Of a stretch of DNA of 8,836 bases, positions 1 to 5,899 are shown in pieces. The first letter of the stretch is position 1, and every line of letters begins with the position of its first letter. Under the pieces are notes generated by a model. That model was not told the origin of the DNA and searched no databases. It saw only the letters and a program-made list of their open reading frames with translations. Source of the DNA: JANYGA01 sp043743145. Its GTDB lineage: Bacteria; Vulcanimicrobiota; Vulcanimicrobiia; Vulcanimicrobiales; Vulcanimicrobiaceae. Location of the stretch: contig JAYTXC010000105.1 in assembly GCA_043743145.1 (NCBI GenBank), positions 1-8,836 on the forward strand, written 5' to 3'. The position numbers and the translations under genes were made by a program.

Positions 1-28
1 GCGACCGATCGGAAAGAGACTTCACAAC

Positions 29-1885
29 ATGGCTAAAGTGGTCGGAATCGACCTCGGCACGACAAATTCCGTCGTCGCTGTTATGGAGGGGCAAACGCCC
101 GTCGTCATCGCGAACTCCGAGGGTGCGCGCACCACGCCATCCGTCGTCGCTTTCACGAAAACAGGCGAACGGCTCGTCGGCCAGCTCGCGAAGCGCCAGG
201 CCGTCACCAATCCCGAGCGCACGATCAAATCGATTAAGCGCCATATGGGCACGAGTCATCCGACCAAAATCGACGGCAAAGACTACACGCCGCAAGAGAT
301 CTCGGCGATGGTCCTCCAAAAACTTGTCAACGACGCATCGACGTACCTCGGCGAACGCGTCACCAAAGCGGTCATTACCGTCCCCGCCTATTTCGACGAC
401 GCGCAGCGCCAAGCGACCAAAGACGCGGGCCGCATCGCGGGCCTCGAAGTCTTACGCATCATCAACGAACCGACCGCAGCGGCGCTCGCATACGGCATCG
501 ATAAAAAAGGCTCCGAGACAATTTTAGTTTGGGACCTCGGCGGCGGCACGTTCGATATCTCGATCCTCGAAGTCGGCGACGGCGTCTTCGAAGTCAAATC
601 CACCAAGGGCGACACGCTGCTCGGCGGCGACGATTACGACCAGAAGGTCGTCGACTGGCTCGTTGCAGAGTTCCGCAAGGATCAGGGCATCGATCTCTCC
701 GGCGACAAGCAAGCGCTCCAGCGTCTGACCGAAGCTGCGGAAAAAGCGAAGATCGAACTTTCATCGCTCCCGCAGACGAACATCAACCTGCCGTTTATCA
801 CGGCCGATGCTTCAGGACCGAAGCATCTCGACATCACGTTGACCCGCGCCGATTTCGAGCGCCTCGTCAGCGATCTCACCGATCGCATGATCAAGCCGTT
901 CAAAGATGCGCTCAGCGACGCAAAGATCGACGTCAATGCGATTGACGAAGTCGTGATGGTCGGTGGATCGACGCGTATGCCGCTCGTTGCCGAACTCGTG
1001 AAAAAGCTCACGGGCAAAGAGACGCTCAACCAATCCGTCAACCCCGACGAAGTCGTCGCCATCGGCGCCGCGATTCAAGCCGGCGTACTCGCGGGCGAAG
1101 TTCGCGACGTCGTCTTGCTCGACGTCACCCCGCTTTCACTCGGCCTCGAAACCCTCGGCGGCGTCTTCACGAAGCTCATCGATCGCAACACGACGATTCC
1201 GACGAAGAAATCGCAGGTCTTCACCACGGCCGAAGACGGCCAGACCTCAGTCGATATCGCGATCTTCCAAGGCGAACGCGAAATGGCGCGCGACAATAAG
1301 GCGCTCGGCCAATTCCGCCTCGAAGGCATCCCCGCCGCACCGCGCGGTATCCCCCAGGTCGAAGTCTCGTTCAACATCGATGCCAACGGCATCGTGGCGG
1401 TCTCGGCAAAAGACCTCGGCACGGGCAAAGAGCAGACGATCACGATCACTGCGACGACGAATCTCTCCAAAGAAGAAGTCGATCGCATGGTTCGCGACGC
1501 CGAATCGAGCGCGGCCGACGACGCGCGCAAAAAAGAAGAGGCCGAGACGCGCAACAAGGCTTCCAGCCTCATCTACTCCACGGAAAAATCGCTCAAAGAG
1601 ATCGGCGACAAGCTCGACGAGACGGCCAAGGCCGACGTCGAGAAGGCGCTGGCGGAACTGCATCGCGTTAGCGAAAACGGAACCGTCGCGGAAGTGAAGA
1701 CCGGAACCGACGCCCTCGAAGCGGCATCGTTCAAACTTGCTGAAGCCCTGTACCAAAAGACGGGCGCCGCAGCAGGTGCGAATGGCGCGAACGGTTCGAC
1801 CAACGGCACCGGTGCACCGCACGAAGAGTCGACGGCACCGCATGCCGACGATGTCATCGACGCGGAATTCAAAGAAGCGAAATAA
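29..1885 (+). CDS. dnaK: Molecular chaperone DnaK (Hsp70)
   Basis: DnaK is the cytosolic ATP-driven Hsp70 chaperone that binds exposed hydrophobic peptide segments, stimulated by DnaJ and reset by GrpE. The 618-residue product is full length. The nucleotide-binding domain (about 1-360) shows the phosphate-1 motif GIDLGTTNS (6-14), IINEPTAAALAYG (144-156), the phosphate-2 motif DLGGGTFD (169-176) and VGGSTRMP (311-318). The conserved interdomain linker VVLLDVTPLSLG is at 361-372, followed by the substrate-binding beta domain (to about 480) and the helical lid. The tail is a Gly/Ala/Asn-rich spacer (about 579-600) ending in the family signature DDVIDAEFKEAK. Between about residues 72 and 90 it lacks the insertion of some two dozen residues found in E. 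coli-type DnaK. The ATG at 29 gives the standard MAKVVGIDLG start and follows a purine-rich stretch (11-19) that can act as a modest ribosome binding site. It heads a dnaK-grpE-dnaJ cluster. The identification is certain. Confidence 0.99.
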   Translation: MAKVVGIDLGTTNSVVAVMEGQTPVVIANSEGARTTPSVVAFTKTGERLVGQLAKRQAVTNPERTIKSIKRHMGTSHPTKIDGKDYTPQEISAMVLQKLVNDASTYLGERVTKAVITVPAYFDDAQRQATKDAGRIAGLEVLRIINEPTAAALAYGIDKKGSETILVWDLGGGTFDISILEVGDGVFEVKSTKGDTLLGGDDYDQKVVDWLVAEFRKDQGIDLSGDKQALQRLTEAAEKAKIELSSLPQTNINLPFITADASGPKHLDITLTRADFERLVSDLTDRMIKPFKDALSDAKIDVNAIDEVVMVGGSTRMPLVAELVKKLTGKETLNQSVNPDEVVAIGAAIQAGVLAGEVRDVVLLDVTPLSLGLETLGGVFTKLIDRNTTIPTKKSQVFTTAEDGQTSVDIAIFQGEREMARDNKALGQFRLEGIPAAPRGIPQVEVSFNIDANGIVAVSAKDLGTGKEQTITITATTNLSKEEVDRMVRDAESSAADDARKKEEAETRNKASSLIYSTEKSLKEIGDKLDETAKADVEKALAELHRVSENGTVAEVKTGTDALEAASFKLAEALYQKTGAAAGANGANGSTNGTGAPHEESTAPHADDVIDAEFKEAK

Positions 1886-1897
1886 TCTTGTAGCGTC

Positions 1898-1929
1898 GCG
1901 CGCGTCCGGCTTCACCGCCGTTCGCGCGC
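1898..1929 (+). other. GC-rich hairpin in the dnaK-grpE gap
   Basis: GCGCGCG at 1898-1904 is exactly complementary to CGCGCGC at 1923-1929. Inside, CGG (1907-1909) can pair with CCG (1918-1920), giving a long two-part stem in the 59-base gap between dnaK and grpE. There is no T-run after it, so it does not look like an intrinsic terminator. It ends six bases before the grpE ribosome binding site. It could tune the dnaK:grpE ratio by partial attenuation or by stabilising the 3' end of the dnaK message, or it could be a chance product of the local GC alternation. The pairing is seen directly; the role is inference. Confidence 0.35.
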
Positions 1930-1935
1930 CTCTGT

Positions 1936-1939
1936 GGAG
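1936..1939 (+). promoter_or_regulatory. Ribosome binding site of grpE
   Basis: GGAG lies five bases upstream of the ATG at 1945 and overlaps the in-frame GTG at 1939. This favours the ATG at 1945 as the real grpE start over the GTG, which would have no binding site at a usable distance. Confidence 0.65.
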
Positions 1940-1944
1940 TGTTC

Positions 1945-2529
1945 ATGGAAACCGAAGCAACGGCCACGGCGCACGCAAGCGCGCCGCACGACCCGTCGGC
2001 CGCGGCGTCTCACGACGATGCCGCGACCGAAACCTCGCATCCGGGCGAACCCGAACTCGAAACTAGCGACGTCGATCTCCGCGCGGAACGCGACGCGGCG
2101 AACGCGCTTGCGAGCGAGCGTTTGAACGAACTCGCCTACGCGCGTGCCGAAATCGACAACGTCCGCAAACGCGCGATGCGCTCCGCCGACGAACGTCTCG
2201 TCTCGCACCGCAAAGCGCTCCTCGCAAAGTTCTTGCCCGTGCTCGATAATCTCCAGCGCGCGCTCGCCTTCGACGATAGCGAAGGTCTGCGCGGGGGGCT
2301 TGGCGCGACGTTACGCAGTTTCGAAAATCTGCTCGTCGGCGAAAGTGTCGTCGCGATCGACACGGTCGGTAAACCGTTCGATCCGCACGTCGCCGAAGCG
2401 ATCGCGACGCGCGAAACGAGCGAACACGACGACGACGTCGTGGTTGAAGACGTGCAACGCGGATACCGCTTGGGAGAAGAATTGCTGCGCCCCGCGATGG
2501 TGATTGTCGCCAAGCGCACCGACTCATAA
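1945..2529 (+). CDS. grpE: Nucleotide exchange factor GrpE
   Basis: GrpE is the dimeric co-chaperone that opens the DnaK nucleotide-binding domain to release ADP and, in many bacteria, acts as a thermosensor of the DnaK cycle. The product is 194 residues, the usual size. The first 45 residues are low-complexity, rich in Ala, His, Glu and Asp, and are probably disordered. Residues 46-95 form the long coiled-coil dimerisation helix, including the family stretch EIDNVRKRA (69-77). LPVLDNLQRAL (97-107) marks the four-helix region. The C-terminal beta wing carries GKPFDPHVAEAI (142-153) and the closing signature GYRLGEELLRPAMVIVAK (173-190). The ATG at 1945 is chosen because GGAG sits five bases upstream; a GTG two codons earlier is also open. 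It lies 59 bases after dnaK and its stop overlaps an ATG leading into dnaJ. The identification is very secure. Confidence 0.97.
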   Translation: METEATATAHASAPHDPSAAASHDDAATETSHPGEPELETSDVDLRAERDAANALASERLNELAYARAEIDNVRKRAMRSADERLVSHRKALLAKFLPVLDNLQRALAFDDSEGLRGGLGATLRSFENLLVGESVVAIDTVGKPFDPHVAEAIATRETSEHDDDVVVEDVQRGYRLGEELLRPAMVIVAKRTDS

Positions 2530-2537
2530 TGCGTTGA
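2527..2537 (+). promoter_or_regulatory. Nested stop/start junction between grpE and dnaJ
   Basis: The junction reads TAATGCGTTGA. The grpE stop TAA (2527-2529) overlaps an ATG (2529-2531) that opens only a two-codon frame (Met-Arg) closed by TGA (2535-2537). That TGA in turn overlaps the TTG (2534-2536) that begins the dnaJ frame at its conserved N-terminus. No good ribosome binding site precedes the TTG, so dnaJ is probably translated by ribosomes that have just finished grpE. Whether the intermediate two-codon frame is used is unknown. Confidence 0.4.
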
Positions 2538-3559
2538 AGTACAAAGATTACTACGACGTTCTCGGTGTCGCGAAAAACGCACCCGAGAAAGAGATTAAAT
2601 CGGCCTACCGTCGGCTCGCGAAGAAACTGCATCCCGACGCGAATCCGAACGACCCGAAAAAAGCCGAAGAGCGCTTCAAGGAAATCTCCGAGGCCTACGA
2701 GGTCGTCGGAGATTCCGAAAAGCGCAAGAAGTACGACGCGCTCGGCAGCAATTGGGAACAGGCGCAAGCGCAGGCCGAAGCGCAACGACGCTACCGCGAA
2801 GCGCAACAACAACAAGCCGGTGGCTACCGCTCCGGTAGTGCCGGCGGCGATCCGTTCGCCGGCGCGGGCGGCGCGAGCGGCTTCTCGGATTTCTTCGATT
2901 CGTTCTTTTCAGGCGCCGGGCAACCGGGGCGGCGTGGCGGGCAATTCGCGCAGCGCGGCACCGATCTCGATGCGTCCCTGGATGTCTCGCTCGCCGAAGC
3001 GTACGCGGGCGGGCCGAAATCGGTTTCGCTCTCGATCGAAGATGCGTGTCCGCGCTGCAACGGCACGGGCGTCCTCAACAATAGCATCTGCCCGCAGTGC
3101 CACGGCACGGGCCGGGTGATCGTCGCGAAAAAATTCGACGTCACCGTGCCCAAAGGCGTGCGCGATGGCATGCGCATTCGACTGGCGGGGCAAGGCGGCC
3201 GTGGCTCGGGCGGCGGCCCGAGCGGCGATCTTTTTCTCGATGTCGTCGTGAAAGCCGACGCCACGTACGAACGCAAAGGCGACGATCTCTACGTTAATCT
3301 TCCCGTCAGCATCTACGACCTCGTCCTCGGTGCGACGGTGCGCGTACCGACGATGACGGGCGACGTCGAGGTGACCGTACCGCCGGGGACGCAGAGTAGT
3401 AAGATGCTAAAACTTGGTGGCAAAGGGATGCCGCGCGTCAAGGGTGGCGGCGCGGGCGATCAATACGTCCGCCTCATCGGGATGCTCCCGACAAACCTCA
3501 CCGAGCGCGAACGCGAACTCTATTCCGAACTCGCCGAACTTCGGCGCACACCCGCATGA
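2534..3559 (+). CDS. dnaJ: DnaJ/CbpA-like co-chaperone with a reduced zinc finger
   Basis: This J-domain co-chaperone delivers clients to DnaK and stimulates its ATPase. The 341-residue product starts at TTG 2534 with the classic KYKDYYDVLGV. The J-domain (about 4-70) keeps the essential HPD at 33-35. After YDALGSNWEQ comes a Gln/Ala-rich helical stretch (73-95) and a Gly/Phe-rich linker (96-140) with FSDFFDSFF. The peptide-binding C-terminal domains span about 143-330. The zinc region has only two CXXCXGXG motifs (172-179 and 186-193), where DnaJ of E. coli type has four, so at most one zinc site can form. The six-residue spacing between them equals that of motifs 3 and 4 in E. coli DnaJ. 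The YDALGSNW context resembles CbpA-type proteins, which usually have no zinc finger. A TTG at 2504 inside grpE would add ten residues but no conserved sequence. It is translationally linked to grpE upstream and to a small membrane protein downstream (ATGA overlap). It is certainly a DnaJ-family protein; the dnaJ/cbpA boundary is a matter of naming. Confidence 0.93.
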   Translation: MKYKDYYDVLGVAKNAPEKEIKSAYRRLAKKLHPDANPNDPKKAEERFKEISEAYEVVGDSEKRKKYDALGSNWEQAQAQAEAQRRYREAQQQQAGGYRSGSAGGDPFAGAGGASGFSDFFDSFFSGAGQPGRRGGQFAQRGTDLDASLDVSLAEAYAGGPKSVSLSIEDACPRCNGTGVLNNSICPQCHGTGRVIVAKKFDVTVPKGVRDGMRIRLAGQGGRGSGGGPSGDLFLDVVVKADATYERKGDDLYVNLPVSIYDLVLGATVRVPTMTGDVEVTVPPGTQSSKMLKLGGKGMPRVKGGGAGDQYVRLIGMLPTNLTERERELYSELAELRRTPA

Positions 3560-3921
3560 CATCGCAAAATTTGGTGCGATCGAGTTTCGCCGCGCTCGTG
3601 TGCGCGTCGGGTGCCGTCGTCACGTCGGCAGCGCTCGCAACGCGTGAGGAGCGCGCGCCCGGCCTCGCGGCGATCAACGGCGGCCTCGCGTTTGCCGCGG
3701 CAATCTTCTCGATCGCCACCGCCGCACAGGTGCTCGCTTCGCGCGACGTTCCGGCATCCGCATCCGTCAAAACATCCACCGACGATATGCGCGAATCGCT
3801 CGAGCGCATCTCGCGCATCGCTCAAGCGGGCGCGCTTGGGGATACCAATGCGGCGCAACACGCCTTCGCGATGATCGCGCGGCGCACGCGCGAAACGCTC
3901 GAGGGCCTCCCCGAAAGCTGA
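3556..3921 (+). CDS. Small two-helix membrane protein of unknown function, coupled to dnaJ
   Basis: I do not recognise this 121-residue protein. Its ATG overlaps the dnaJ stop (ATGA, 3556-3559) and there is no separate ribosome binding site, so it is probably translated by coupling to dnaJ. Two hydrophobic segments are visible, about 8-28 and 38-62, separated by a short charged turn (ATREERAPG, 28-36), so it should form a helical hairpin in the inner membrane. The rest (about 63-121) is a soluble tail rich in Arg, Glu and Ala and probably helical, including DDMRESLERISRIAQAG (76-92) and IARRTRETLEGL (107-118). No cysteines that could form a metal site, catalytic motif or signal cleavage site stand out. 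Codon use matches the neighbours, with GCG and CGC preferred, which supports it being a real gene. Linkage to the chaperone cluster suggests expression under the same conditions, but no function can be assigned. Confidence 0.7.
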   Translation: MTSQNLVRSSFAALVCASGAVVTSAALATREERAPGLAAINGGLAFAAAIFSIATAAQVLASRDVPASASVKTSTDDMRESLERISRIAQAGALGDTNAAQHAFAMIARRTRETLEGLPES

Positions 3922-4014
3922 CGCCCGGCAACTTCCCCCCACGCGATCCTGTCGAAAGAAACTGATGGTAGGCGGCCCCCCCAATCACATGATGTACTCG
4001 ACCATCTTCAATCC

Positions 4015-4018
4015 GGAG
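4015..4018 (+). promoter_or_regulatory. Ribosome binding site of the ABC exporter
   Basis: GGAG, within CGGAGAA, stands nine bases before the ATG at 4028. The upstream in-frame ATGs at 3965, 3989 and 3992 have no comparable site, the first being preceded only by GAAAG. This decides the start in favour of 4028. Confidence 0.6.
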
Positions 4019-4027
4019 AAGCCGAGT

Positions 4028-5812
4028 ATGAAGCGTGCCGTAAACTGGCGCCGCCTCGGCCGTCTCTTCTTACCGTACTGGCGCCAAGAGGCGCTCGTGC
4101 TCGTCTGCATTCTCATCACGTCGGGCCTCGGGCTCGCACCCGCACTCTTCACGCGGCACCTCATCGACACGTCGCTCGCGCACAAAGATATCCACGGCCT
4201 GTGGTTCGACGTTGGCGCGATGGTCGTCGCTGCGGTCTTCGCGGCCCTCCTCTCCGTCTATCAGGGCTACCTCAACTCCCTCGTTGGCGAAGGCATCATG
4301 CGCGATATACGTACGAGCCTCGTCTCGCATCTTCATCGCATGCCGATCTCGTTCTTCACCAACACGAAGACGGGCGAGATCATGAATCGCGTCTCGAGCG
4401 ATGTCGACAACGTCGACAGCGTCGTCACCGGCACGCTCGTCACGATCGTGACCAACGTCGCGATGATCCTCACGACGATCGTCACGATGTTTATCTTGGA
4501 CTGGAAACTCTCGCTCCTCGCGCTCGCCGTCGTGCCGATCATGGTGCTTCCGCTCGCGCCGGTCGGACGCCGGATGTACCTCGTGCGCAAAGACACGCGC
4601 GAGAAACGCGACGCGATCGAGAGCATCACGCAAGAGACGCTCTCGATCTCCGGCATCACGCTCATCAAATCGTTCGTTCGTGAAGCATTCGAATCTAAGC
4701 GCTTTACCGATGTCTCGAACGATCTGATGGGCCTGGAGATCAAGCTCGCGATGGTCGGCCGCTGGTTCATCGCCGCAATCGCCGCGATGGTCATCGTCGG
4801 GCCCGCGATCGTTTGGCTCGGCGGTGGGTATCTCGTCGTCTTCGCGGGCCTCACCGTCGGAACGATCGTCGCGTTCGTCGCGCTGCTCGGGCGACTCTAC
4901 GGCCCCGCATCCGCACTCGCCGGCATCCAAGTCCAGATCGTGAGCGCGCTCGCCGTCTTCGAACGCATCTTCGAATATCTCGATATGGAAGGTGAATCGA
5001 CGCAGGGCCTCGCGCTTCCGACCGTCCGTGGTGACATCAAATTCCACGACGTGCATTTCTCCTATAGCGCAGATCGCACGGCGCTCAACGGCATCGATCT
5101 CCACATCGCGCCAGGCCAGGTCGCGGCGTTCGTCGGGCCTTCGGGTGCGGGCAAGACGACGATCACGCAGCTCGTGCCGCGCTTCTACGAGCCGCAATCC
5201 GGCACGATTCGCATCGACGATATCGACGTGCGCGATGTCGCGCTCGACGCGCTGCGGTCGCACATCGGAATCGTAACGCAAGAGACGTATCTCTTCCACG
5301 ACACGATCGGGAACAATCTCCGCTACGGCCGCGCGAACGCGTCGCAAGCCGATATCGAAGCCGCGGCACGAGCTGCGAACATTCACGACTTTATCGCATC
5401 GCTTCCCGAAGGTTACGACACCGTCGCAGGCGAGCGCGGCCACAAGCTTTCCGGCGGCGAGCGCCAACGTCTCGCGATCGCGCGCGTGCTCCTCAAGGAT
5501 CCGCGCATCCTCATCCTCGATGAAGCCACAAGCGCGCTCGATAGTGAGAACGAAGCACTCATCCAAGCGGCCTTCGATAAGGCGATGCGTGGCCGAACGA
5601 GCCTCGTGATCGCGCATCGTCTCTCGACGATTCTCTCGGCCGATGTCATCTTCGTCGTGGAAGGCGGTCGCATCGTCGAACGTGGCACGCACGCGGAGCT
5701 CCTTGCGAACAGCGGTCGATACGCCCGGCTCTACCGGACGCAGTTCGAAAAGCCCACACGCCCAACGCTGGTTCGAGTCGCCGACCCCCAGCTCGTTCGT
5801 GACGTTAATTAA
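4028..5812 (+). CDS. ABC exporter half-transporter (MdlB/MsbA-like, membrane and ATPase domains fused)
   Basis: This is a type I ABC exporter of 594 residues with the membrane domain fused to its ATPase; it probably works as a homodimer in the inner membrane. Hydrophobic segments lie at about 22-44, 62-80, 135-157, 160-178, 248-266 and 268-290, the six helices of the family. The ATPase domain (about 335-575) is complete: Walker A GPSGAGKTT (370-378), Q-loop Gln418 in IVTQETYLF, signature LSGGERQ (474-480), Walker B ILILDEAT (494-501), D-loop SALD (502-505) and switch His530 in IAHRLST. The substrate cannot be read from sequence: multidrug, lipid and peptide exporters look alike, and no peptidase domain is fused. 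The ATG at 4028 is chosen for its ribosome binding site and because MKRAVNWRRLGRLFLPYW fits the short elbow helix of the family. An ATG at 3965 would add 21 residues, partly encoded by a seven-C run. It follows the small membrane protein by 106 bases and may have its own promoter. Confidence 0.95.
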   Translation: MKRAVNWRRLGRLFLPYWRQEALVLVCILITSGLGLAPALFTRHLIDTSLAHKDIHGLWFDVGAMVVAAVFAALLSVYQGYLNSLVGEGIMRDIRTSLVSHLHRMPISFFTNTKTGEIMNRVSSDVDNVDSVVTGTLVTIVTNVAMILTTIVTMFILDWKLSLLALAVVPIMVLPLAPVGRRMYLVRKDTREKRDAIESITQETLSISGITLIKSFVREAFESKRFTDVSNDLMGLEIKLAMVGRWFIAAIAAMVIVGPAIVWLGGGYLVVFAGLTVGTIVAFVALLGRLYGPASALAGIQVQIVSALAVFERIFEYLDMEGESTQGLALPTVRGDIKFHDVHFSYSADRTALNGIDLHIAPGQVAAFVGPSGAGKTTITQLVPRFYEPQSGTIRIDDIDVRDVALDALRSHIGIVTQETYLFHDTIGNNLRYGRANASQADIEAAARAANIHDFIASLPEGYDTVAGERGHKLSGGERQRLAIARVLLKDPRILILDEATSALDSENEALIQAAFDKAMRGRTSLVIAHRLSTILSADVIFVVEGGRIVERGTHAELLANSGRYARLYRTQFEKPTRPTLVRVADPQLVRDVN

Positions 5813-5835
5813 ACCTAGCTAAAAGCCAGAGGTTT
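5811..5835 (+). terminator. Weak hairpin at the end of the ABC exporter gene
   Basis: AAACCT (5811-5816), which includes the last two bases of the exporter stop codon, is complementary to AGGTTT (5830-5835). GCT (5818-5820) can also pair with AGC (5824-5826) around an AAA loop. The six-pair outer stem is AT-rich and no clear T-run follows, only TTTCT at its edge. It could be a weak terminator or a 3' end stabiliser. Together with the AT-rich patch TTAATTAA (5805-5812) it is the only break in composition between the exporter and the regulator. No convincing -35/-10 promoter pair could be found. Confidence 0.25.
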
Positions 5836-5899
5836 CTCAAGTCGGGCTCCGACACCACTGCGCATGACCCTCGAGCCGGGCCCCTTGCCGTCACGAGCC

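Noticed and set aside
1..28. Possible CIRCE or HAIR heat-shock operator before dnaK
   Set aside because: Only 28 bases precede the gene and neither inverted repeat is present. The short palindrome CCGATCGG at 5-12 is too small and too common in type to call an operator.
1247..1915. A 222-codon open frame on the - strand opposite the end of dnaK
   Set aside because: It is rich in Arg, Phe and Val and has no family motifs; dnaK is continuous and complete on the other strand.
2504..2533. Longer dnaJ starting at TTG 2504 inside grpE
   Set aside because: The ten extra residues do not resemble any DnaJ N-terminus, whereas TTG 2534 begins exactly at the conserved KYKDYYDVLGV.
2063..2815. A 250-codon open frame on the - strand across grpE and dnaJ
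   Set aside because: It spans two real genes, and its Arg-rich product is typical of reverse-strand translation in GC-rich DNA.
4070..5692. A 540-codon open frame on the - strand opposite the ABC exporter
   Set aside because: Its product is an implausible mix dominated by Arg, Asp and Glu, with no recognisable fold. It is a mirror of the GC-biased codons of the exporter, whose motifs are unmistakable.
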